A stretch of DNA of 64,000 nucleotides, from contig NZ_WJIE01000024.1 of NCBI RefSeq assembly GCF_009649845.1, positions 1 to 64,000 of the forward strand. The letters run 5' to 3'. Within the stretch, counting starts at the first letter, position 1; every line of letters starts with the position of its first letter. The notes beneath the pieces were generated by a model. The model saw nothing but the letters and a program-made list of their open reading frames with translations. It was not told where the DNA came from and ran no database searches. A program made the position numbers and the translations under genes. The DNA comes from Polyangium spumosum (GTDB taxonomy: Bacteria > Myxococcota_A > Polyangia > Polyangiales > Polyangiaceae). Positions 53,187 through 62,000 of this stretch are shown here, in pieces.

Positions 53187-54179
53187 TCACCACGCCCCCT
53201 GCACCCCGACCCGGGTCGGCGAAACCTCGAGCCCCCATCGAACCCGCCCCGTCTTCTCGGGTCCGCCCTTCGACGAGGGCGCCGTGATCAGCAGGACCAC
53301 GCCTCCCGCCGCCAGCACGCCGCCCACCACGAGCGCCGCCGTGGCCCCGTTCCCGAGCCCCACCGCCTGCCGTCGCAGATCGAGCCCCGTCTCGTCGCAC
53401 GTGTTCTGCGCGTCGCAATGCCCATCTTCATTGCTCGCGTTTTTTTTCCCCACGGCCAGCCCCGCGAGCAACCCGCTCGCCCCGAGCCCCGCGGCCCCGA
53501 CGACGATCGTCGCGATACCGACGGGCCGTTGCCAGGCGCGCGGCGCGGGCGCGGACGCGGCTCCGACGGGCGGAGCGGCCGCCGCCGCTTCGAGCATGGG
53601 CACCTTCAGCCGCTCGTTCACGCCGTCCGCGCCGATCACCACCTTGCCCGACCACGGGCGATGGCCCGGCGCTTTCACCTCGATCACGTGCTCGCCCTTG
53701 TCGACCGGCACCGCCGTCCCCCAGAGCGCCTCGCCGAGCGCGAGTTTGTCGCTCGAAATGGTGAGCCCGGGCAGGGCGCGCACCTCGTCCGGGACCTCCA
53801 CCGTCAACGTCGCGAGCAGCGGCTTCAAGGCCGCGACCTTCTTGCCCGCCTCGACGGCGCGTGGCGCTTGCCCGGCGCGGCTCGCCAGCGTCTCCAGGAG
53901 CCCGTATTGCGCCCACGCGCTCGCGAGGCGGCCCTGGGCCTCGTAACACCGGGCGAGCGTCTCCTTCGCGCCGAGGGCCTCGGGGAGCATCTTCGAGGCT
54001 TGTTCGAGCTTCGGACACGCGCTCGTGTAGTTCTTCGCGTCCATCTCCTCGACGGCCTGATCGAAGAGGGACTGGGCTGCGGCCATGACCTGGGGATCGG
54101 CGGACTGCGCCCTCGCCGCGACAGGGACGAACAGCAGGGCCAGGACGAGCGTGCAGGAGCGCAAGGGGAGACCAGGCAT
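53187..54179 (-). CDS. Periplasmic TPR/PEGA-type membrane protein, third copy
   Basis: The start is placed at ATG 54179, which begins a clean signal peptide (MPGLPLRSCTLVLALLFVPV). A TPR-like segment (AAAQSLFDQAVEEMDAKNYT), a PEGA-like domain (LTISSDKLALGEALWGTAVP, KGEHVIEVKAPGHRP) and two hydrophobic C-terminal segments separated by a Cys-containing loop (NEDGHCDAQNTCDETG) match the two paralogues at 13927 and 16159; the C-terminus ends VGVQGAW. No good ribosome-binding site precedes this ATG. The frame is open upstream for 108 more codons and encodes the start of a Ser/Thr kinase, so a fused product starting at 54452 or 54503 cannot be excluded. Confidence 0.75.
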   Translation of the reverse strand: MPGLPLRSCTLVLALLFVPVAARAQSADPQVMAAAQSLFDQAVEEMDAKNYTSACPKLEQASKMLPEALGAKETLARCYEAQGRLASAWAQYGLLETLASRAGQAPRAVEAGKKVAALKPLLATLTVEVPDEVRALPGLTISSDKLALGEALWGTAVPVDKGEHVIEVKAPGHRPWSGKVVIGADGVNERLKVPMLEAAAAAPPVGAASAPAPRAWQRPVGIATIVVGAAGLGASGLLAGLAVGKKNASNEDGHCDAQNTCDETGLDLRRQAVGLGNGATAALVVGGVLAAGGVVLLITAPSSKGGPEKTGRVRWGLEVSPTRVGVQGAW

Positions 54180-54452
54180 GACGAGGTTCACCAGAGGGTG
54201 GGACGCTTGCTCGGAGGGGGGGACGTAGGAGGGGGGGGACGTCGGCGGTCGCGCCGCCGGGCGCGCGGCGGACGCAGAGGCCGTGCTCGCAGCCGCAGGG
54301 GCGGGCGAGGGCAAGAGGAGCTTGATGGCGAAGAGCTCGCCGAGCTCCAGGTGGCGCGCCGCGACGACGCGGCCCATCCCGCCCTCTCCGAGCGAGCGCT
54401 CGACCCTGTACTTGCCGAGGAGGACGTCGCCGGGCTTGACGGAAGTGTCCAT
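54180..54452 (-). pseudogene. Ser/Thr kinase N-terminal remnant, in frame with the PEGA-type gene
   Basis: From ATG 54452 the frame encodes about 50 residues of a Hanks kinase N-lobe (PGDVLLGKYRVERSLGEGGM, then FAIKLLLPSP with the beta-3 lysine), then a short Ala/Pro/Ser stretch, and then runs in frame without a stop into the signal peptide of the PEGA-type protein. The C-helix, catalytic loop and DFG are missing. The simplest reading is a large in-frame deletion that removed most of a kinase gene which used to head this kinase / PEGA / lipoprotein module. Confidence 0.65.
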
Positions 54453-54664
54453 GGGGAAGGTGCGGATGGGGGCGAAGGAAGCGGGGCCTGGAGAGCCCTC
54501 CACGCCGACGGCGCCCGTATCCTACCAGCTAGGGGCTTCCGCACCAAGAGAAGCGAGGGGGGCGTTCTCGGGCGAGCGGGTTCCATTCCTCCCCCCTCGA
54601 GGGTCGGCGTGCGGTTGGAATGATGAGGGGGTGAGTCCACCGGTGACGGTCGCGTCGGCCGTAT

Positions 54665-55624
54665 TCACCGTCCAGCGCCATTTCTGGGCGCCTCGGCTCC
54701 CTGAGGGGCACGGCCGCGGGAGATTTTCAGCGCATACGTGATCGACGCTTGCAGGTTCGCGCACGTGACGATGCCCGAGAAATCGGCGCCGACCTCCACG
54801 AGGGTGCGGGCCACCTCGGCGCGAATGCCGCTCAGCACCATCTGCGCGCCGAGCAGGCGCGCGGCGTGTGCGATCCGGACGAGCGCGCCGGCCACCTGCT
54901 CGTCGAGGGCGACCACGCCGGTGACGTCGAGGATGGCCACGCGCACGCCCCCGCCGCTGATGCCCGCGAGGAGCACCTCGAGCGCCCGGTCGGCGCGGTC
55001 TGGATCGATCGCGCCGACGAGCGGCATGGCGACGATGTCGTCGCGGATCGGGACGAGGGGCGTGGAGAGCTGGCGCAGGCGCTCCTCGCTGGCCCGCAGC
55101 GCCTCGTACGCCCGTTTTTGCTCGGTCATGTCGAGGATCTGCGAGATGAAGTGGACGGGCTCGCCGCTCTCGTCACGCACGAGGGCGACGTGTAGCAGGG
55201 CGTGGACGATCGAGCCGTCCCGGTGGATGTACCGCTTCTTGAGCTGGTAGCGCGGGATCTCGCCGCGGACCGTCTTTCCGACGAGCTCGACGTCGATCTC
55301 GAGGTCGTCGGCGTGCGTGATGTCCTGAAAGCGCAGCCGCACGAATTCTTCGGGCGTGTATCCGAGCAGCTCCGCGAGCGCGCGGTTCACGCGGACGAAG
55401 CGGCCTTCCAGGCTGACGATGGTCATCCCTATCGGAGCACAATCGAACGTCTGCTGGAATCGCTCCTCATTGAGGTATCGCTCCCGATCGGCGAGCGCGT
55501 GGTCCTCGCTGAGCCGGCGCGCCTCCTCGACCTGGGCGCGGAGGGCCTGATTCTCCGCCGCAAGCTCGGCATTGCGGCTCCGTAAATCAGCGTAGGTGAA
55601 CAGCTGTGATGTGTCGTCGCTCAT
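54665..55624 (-). CDS. PAS-STAS regulator (RsbR-like)
   Basis: ATG 55624 is used as start. A coiled coil (about 12-45) precedes a PAS domain (about 55-180; APIGMTIVSLEGRFVRVNRA, FQDITHADDLEIDVEL, FISQILDMTEQKRA). The C-terminal domain is a STAS domain of the RsbR stressosome type: VAILDVTGVVALDEQVA and GIRAEVARTLVEVGADFSGI carry the two Thr positions phosphorylated in RsbR (DVTGV and ARTLV). Such proteins bind RsbS and RsbT-type kinases; none is encoded here. It is divergent from the NRPS gene across a 468-bp region, so a regulatory link is possible but unproven. Confidence 0.85.
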   Translation of the reverse strand: MSDDTSQLFTYADLRSRNAELAAENQALRAQVEEARRLSEDHALADRERYLNEERFQQTFDCAPIGMTIVSLEGRFVRVNRALAELLGYTPEEFVRLRFQDITHADDLEIDVELVGKTVRGEIPRYQLKKRYIHRDGSIVHALLHVALVRDESGEPVHFISQILDMTEQKRAYEALRASEERLRQLSTPLVPIRDDIVAMPLVGAIDPDRADRALEVLLAGISGGGVRVAILDVTGVVALDEQVAGALVRIAHAARLLGAQMVLSGIRAEVARTLVEVGADFSGIVTCANLQASITYALKISRGRAPQGAEAPRNGAGR

Positions 55625-56091
55625 GTCGCTATGATCCAAACGCTTTGTCAGGTTACACCCTACCCGCGCCTCGGGGAAACCTTCGTTTGTCATTTCGCAA
55701 GGCGACGTCCAGATGTCGACGTCTTCACAAAGTGCCGCTGGAGCGCCACCCCATCGCGGGTCCAGGCACAGCAGCTCGTATTTTATTTCGCTGTGTCAGC
55801 TTACCTGCGGCGTGCGATAACCATCGCCACAGGTAGCTGAATAGGCAAAAGTAAGGTTTGTAGTCTTCGAGTGGACGCTACCTAAGCGCCACAGCGCACG
55901 CGTCGCCATGTATTTGCTCGTCGGTTGACGTGCGCCCCCTCATCCCACCATGATGGCCTGGCACGCGGCGGCAACATGAAGTTTCTTCTTATCCGTCGTT
56001 CCAGAATTCCGATGACGACTCGTTCCTGAGGCGGCGTACCGTCGACCTGCGTCATCCATGCACGATTCGTGGGGGGGCAAGGAGCCGATGA
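55625..56091 (+). other. Upstream region of the NRPS gene, 467 bp
   Basis: No gene is seen. GC content is lower than in the surrounding genes. An inverted repeat, TCAGCT(T)ACCTG at 55796-55807 and CAGGTAGCTGA at 55830-55840, has 22 nt between the arms and one unpaired base, and may be an operator or transcription attenuator for the NRPS-PKS operon. A GC-rich patch with a G-run (56071-56077) and AAGGAG (56079-56084) precedes the start codon. Confidence 0.45.
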
Positions 56092-59000
56092 ATGAGCGTC
56101 GCCGACACGGGGTGCATCGTACCTGCAGCCTGGAATGACACTGCGGTCGCCTTCCCCGAACACGCCTGCCTTCACGAGCTCGTCGAGGCGCAGGTCGAGC
56201 GCACGCCGGGCAGCGTCGCCGTCATCTTCGAGGGTCGGGCGATTTCCTATCGCGAGCTCGACGAGAAGGCGAATCGCCTCGCCCACCGGCTCCGTCGCTC
56301 GGGCGTCGGCCCGGAGAGCCTCGTAGGCGTCTGCCTCGAGCGCTCGCTCGAGCTCGTCATCGCGCTCCTCGCCATTCTCAAGGCCGGCGGCGCATACGTG
56401 CCCATCGATCCCGAGTACCCGCGCGAGCGCGTGGCCTTCATGCTCGCCGATTCGGGGGTCTCGCTCTGTCTCACGCACGCTCGGCTCACCGGAGCTCTCC
56501 CCCCTTTTTCCGGCCAGTTCCTCGTGCTCGACGCCATGGCCGACGATCTCGCCCGCGAGAGCGTCGAGGGGCCGCCACGGGTCATCGGGCCGCAAAACCT
56601 CGCTTATGTCATCTACACCTCGGGGTCGACCGGGCGGCCCAAGGGCGTCCAGATCCCGCATCGCGCCGTCGTCAACTTCCTCGCGTCCATGCGCAAAAGA
56701 CCGGGGATCACGGAGCGGGACGTGCTTCTCGCGGTCACGAGCCTGTCGTTCGACATCGCCGGCCTCGAGATTTTTCTGCCGCTCGCGGCCGGGGCGTGCC
56801 TCGTGGTCGTGAGCCGCGCGGTGGCTGTTGACGGCGCGCGCCTCTCGGCGCTGATGGCGCAGCCCGGCGGCGGCGCGGGGGCCTGCACGTTTTTCCAGGC
56901 TACGCCGGCCACGTTCCGGCTCCTGCTCGAAGCGGGGTGGGAGGGGAGCCCCGCGCTCAGGGTGCTCTGCGGGGGCGAGGCCCTGCCGCGTGATCTGGCG
57001 TCGAAGATCCTCGACCGAGTGGGCTCGCTCTGGAACGTCTACGGCCCCACGGAGACGACGATATGGTCCACGCTCCATCAGATCACCTCGAAGACGGCGC
57101 CGATCCTCATTGGTCGCCCCATCGCGAACACGCAGGTCCACCTCCTCGACGCGCGCATGGAGCCCGTGCCCATCGGCGTGCCCGGGGAGCTGTTCATCGG
57201 CGGCGTGGGCGTGGCCCGCGGCTATCTGAATCGCCCCGAGCTCACGGCCGAGCGATTCCGACCCGATCCCTTCGCGCGCGAGCCGGGGGCGCGCATGTAC
57301 CGCACCGGCGATCTGGCGGCGTGGCAGGAGGACGGCAATCTCGCGTACCTGGGCCGTATCGACGATCAGGTCAAGATCCGCGGCCACCGCATCGAGCTCG
57401 GCGAAATCGAAGTGGTGCTGCGTGAGCATTCCATGGTGCGCGACGCCGTCGTGTGCGCACGCGAAGACACGCCCGGGGACAAGCGCCTCGTGGCCTATTT
57501 CGTCCCGAGGGCGCGAGGGGCAACAACCAACCTCGACGAGGAGCAAGTCGGCGCGTGGCGCGACATCTATGACGGGGCTTATCGCCAATCGAGAGCCGAG
57601 GATCCGACCTTCGACGTGACGGGCTGGATGAGCAGCTATACCGGCGAGCCCATCCCCGAGCCGACGATGCGCGTCTGGCGGGACAATACCGTCGCGCGCT
57701 TGCTCTCGCTCGGCCCTGCGCGCGTGTACGAGATCGGCTGCGGGACGGGCCTCCTGCTCCACCCGATCGCCCCCCATTGCCGGTCCTACGTCGGCGCCGA
57801 TTTCTCCGCCGCGGCCGTCGAGCGCCTCCGCACCGTCTCGACCGCTCGCGGCCTCTCCCAGGTCACCGTCGAGCAGCGCGAGGCCATCGATTTTTCCGGC
57901 ATCGAGCCGGCCTCCTTCAACCTCGTCGTCCTCAACTCGGTCGCCCAGTACTTCCCCGATCGCCATTACCTCGAGGCCGTCCTCTCCGGGGCCGCGCGCG
58001 CGCTCCGGCCCGGGGGCGCCATCTTCCTGGGCGACGTGCGCTGCCTGCCGCTCGCGGAGGCCTTCCACGCCTCGGTCGAGTTTTCCCGGGCGAGGAGCGA
58101 CGAGCCCGCGGCGGTCCTGGCCGAGCGCATCCAGCGCGCCGTCCGCGCGGAGGGCGAGCTCTTGCTCGCGCCGGGCTACTTCGAGTCCCTCCGGTCCGTG
58201 GTGCCGGAGATCTCCCACGCCGAGATCTGGCTCAAGCGGGGCCACGGTGCGGACGAGATGACCCGTTTCCGCTACGACGTGCTCCTCTTCGTCGGCGAGG
58301 TCGGAGAGTCCGTCACCGTCGCGACGACGAGGCGCTACGCCGAATCCTTTGGCAGCCTCGCTTCCCTGGAGCGATGGCTCGCGGACGAGCGGCCCGAGCG
58401 CGCGGAGATTCTCGGTATCCCGAACGCGCGTGTCCTCGCCGATTGTATCGCCGCGCAAAAGGCGCGGGGGCAGGAGGGGACCGTCCACGAGGTTCTCTCC
58501 GAGGCGGCGCGCGGAGCGACGGACGCCGTAGCGCCCGAGTCGTTATGGGAGATCGGCGAGCGGCTCGGTTATGGCGTTCGCGTCACGTACTCCCGCACCG
58601 CCGGGCCGAGCCACGTCGACGTGCTCTTCGAACCACCTCTCGAGCAGGGTCGACCGCGGCCCTGGCGCGTACCCCAGGGCGCGTCCGGCTCGCTCGACAC
58701 CCTCACCAGCCACCCCTCGCGCAAGCAACACGCGCCGCGCCTCGTCTCGGCGCTCCGGGCGTTCCTCGGAGACAGGTTGCCCGAGCCCATGATCCCCTCG
58801 ATATTCGTGGCGCTCGAGGCGCTCCCGCTCACTCCGAATGGCAAGATCGACCGCCGCGCGCTCCCCGCGCCGAGCGCGTCTCGCCCCGAGCTCGATCAGG
58901 GCTTCGTGCCACCCAGGACCCCGCTCGAAGAGACGGTCGCGAGCATCTGGCGAGAGATCCTCGACCTCACGCGCGTGGGCGTCGCCGACGATTTCTTCGA

Positions 59001-62000
59001 CCTCGGCGGGCACTCGCTCCGCGCCGTGCAGGTCCTCTCCCGCATCCGGCGTGACCACGGCGTCGACATCTCGCTCCCCGAATTCTTCGCCCGCCCCACG
59101 ATCGAATCCCTCGCGGCCCTCATCCAAACACGCGAGGGAGGCGCGCTGTCACCGGACGAGGTTCCCCTCGCGCCCACGCCGAGGGATGGGGATCTGCCGC
59201 TCTCCTTCGGCGAGGAGCGCCTTTACTTCCTCCACGCGCTCGCGCCGGAGAGCACGGCCTATAGCTGCCCCTTCTTTTTCCGTATCGAGGGCCCGCTCCA
59301 TGTCGAGGCGCTCGAACGAGCCCTCTCCGAGATCACACGCCGCCACGAGATTCTCCGCACGACCTACCACGAAGTCGACGGCAAGCCGATCCGGCGCATC
59401 GCAAAGCCCACCATCGTCCGCCTGGACAAACTCGACGTCGACGCCTTGCCCGGCGGCGGGCGCCCCGAGGAGCGAGACGCGCGCGTGCGACGGTGGATCG
59501 ATGCCGAGGCTGCGCGGCTCTTCGACATCACGCGTGGCCCGCTCATGCGTGCCGGGCTCTTGCGGCTCGGCGCCGCGGAGCACGTCCTCGGGCTGAACCT
59601 TCATCACATCGTCACGGACGGCTGGTCCATGGCGCTGTTCTTCCGCGAGCTCGAGGCGGTCTACGACGCATTCAAACGCGCCGAAGCCTCGCCGCTCCCG
59701 GAGCCGCGCCTCCAGTACACCGATTATGCAGCCTGGCAGCGGAGGACACTCGCCGGAGAGGCAGCCTCGCGGCTCGCAGGGTTCTGGAGGGAGAGGCTCG
59801 CGGGCGCGCCGCATTTGCTCGATCTGCCGGCGGATCGCCCCCGCCCCCCGGTCATGAGCTTCCGGGGCGCGAGGCGCGTTTTTCGCCTCGACGAGCGCCA
59901 GATCGCGCCCCTCCGCGAGCTCGTCGCGGAGAGGGGCATCACCCTCTCGATGGCCCTGCTCTCCGTGTTCGCGGCGCTGATCGGTCGCTACACGGAGCGG
60001 GAAGATTTCCTGCTCGGCATTCCCATCGCGGGCCGCGGGCGCGTCGAGCTCGAGGAGTTGCTCGGATTCTTCGTCAACACCCTTCCCGTCCGGATCGATC
60101 TCTCGGCCGATCCCTCATTCTCCGAGCTCCTCCTGCGGGTGCGCGAGGCGAGCCTCGGCGCGTATGCCCACGCCGCGCTCCCGTTCGAGCAGATCGTGCA
60201 GGAGCTGCGGATCGAGCGGAGCACCGCCAGCAATCCGCTGGTGCAGGTCGCTTTTGCCCCGCAGCCGCCTGGCGAGCGCGACCTCGGCCTCGCCGACGTC
60301 TCGGTCCAGAAGTTGACGGCCGCCACGAAATCGACCGTCTTCGATCTCACCCTGTATTGCTGGGAGGAGGACGACGGCAGCCTCGTCGGAGAGATCGAGT
60401 ATTCCACGGACCTCTTCGATGCATGGCGCATCGAGCGTATGGTCCTGCATTTCACGGCCCTCCTCCAGGGCGCGTCCGCGAGCCCGGGCGAGCCCGTGCT
60501 CGGGTTGCCCATCCTGACGGACCTCGAGCGGGATCAGCTCCTCGTGGAGTGGAACGATACGAGCACGAAGACCCCGCCGGATGAGCTGGTCCACGAGCTC
60601 ATCGAGGTCGAGGTGGATCGTGCGCCCGACGCGGAAGCCGTGAGCTCCGAGGAGCGCAGCCTGACCTACCGCGAGCTCGACGAGAGGGCAAACAGGCTCG
60701 CGCATCGCCTCGTCGCGCTCGGCGTCGGGCCGGAGACGATCGTCGCCTCGTGCCTGGATCGGTCGGTCGAAGTCGTCATTGCGTTCCTGGCGATCCTCAA
60801 GGCCGGCGGCGCCTATCTGCCCATCGATCCAGCGCACCCGAAGGACCGCCGCGCATTCTTGCTCCAGGACAGCGGGGCCTCCGTCCTGCTCACACGAAAG
60901 CGCCTCGACGCGGACGCGCCGCCCTTCGTGGGCAAGGTCCTCTGCCTCGAAGAAGAGGCGCGCGAGATCGCAGCGATGCCCGCAGAGCGGCCGCGCCGGC
61001 GGGCGTGCGCGACGAACGCCGCCTACATCATCTACACCTCCGGCTCGACCGGGCGCCCCAAGGGGGTCGTCGTCGAGCACCACAATGCCGCGCACCTCGT
61101 CCATGCGCAGCGCGCGCCGCTCGGCATTGGCCGGGGCGCGCGGGTGCTGCAGACGGCATCCCTCGGCTTCGACGCTTCGATCTGGGAGATGCTCATGAGC
61201 CTCACGGTGGGAGCGACGCTCTGCATTGCGAAGCTCCACGATCTCCTCCCCGGTGAAGACCTCGCCCGCACCCTGCGCCGCCGCCGTATCTCGGTGGCCT
61301 TCTTCCCTCCCTCGGTCCTGGCCCGGCAGCCTTTCGAGGAGTTTCCCGATCTCTCTTTGATCCTCGTGGGGGGCGAGGCTTGCCCAGCGGAGATCATCGA
61401 TCGGTGGGCCCCGGGACGCAGGGTGATCAACGCTTATGGCCCCACCGAGGGTACGGTCTTCGTGACCTCGACCGAGTGCGTGCCGGGGGAAGGCACGCCG
61501 GCCATTGGCAGGCCGATCGCCCATACGAGCGCTCACGTCCTCGATCCGCGGGGCCAGCTCACGCCCGTGGGCGTGGCCGGGGAGCTGCATATCGGCGGCG
61601 CCGGGGTCGCGCGAGGTTATCTCCACCGCCCCGAGCTGACGCGCGAGCGCTTCAAGCCGGATCCCTTCAGCGCCGCGCCCGGGGCGCGCCTCTACCGCAC
61701 GGGCGATCGCGCCCGGTGGCGGCAAGATGGCCGCCTCGAGTTCCTCGGTCGCGTCGACGAGCAGGTCAAGATCCGCGGTGTCCGCATCGAGCTCGGCGAG
61801 ATCGAGGCGATTCTGCGCGAGCACGCGGCGGTGCAGGACGTCGCCGCCGCGGTGCGGGAGGACGACGCCGGGGACAAACGCCTCGTGGCGTACGTCGTCC
61901 CGCAGTCCGCCGGGGGAGGAATGGACGCGGAGGACGGCGCGCTCGTGGCGGAGCAGGTCTCGGACTGGAAAACGCTGTACGAGGGGACGTACGAGCAGCG

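Noticed and set aside
55882-58488. Long minus-strand open frame opposite the NRPS gene
   Set aside because: It is antisense to the conserved A and MT domains, is rich in Arg/Gly/Ala as expected from high-GC shadow frames, and lacks a ribosome-binding site.
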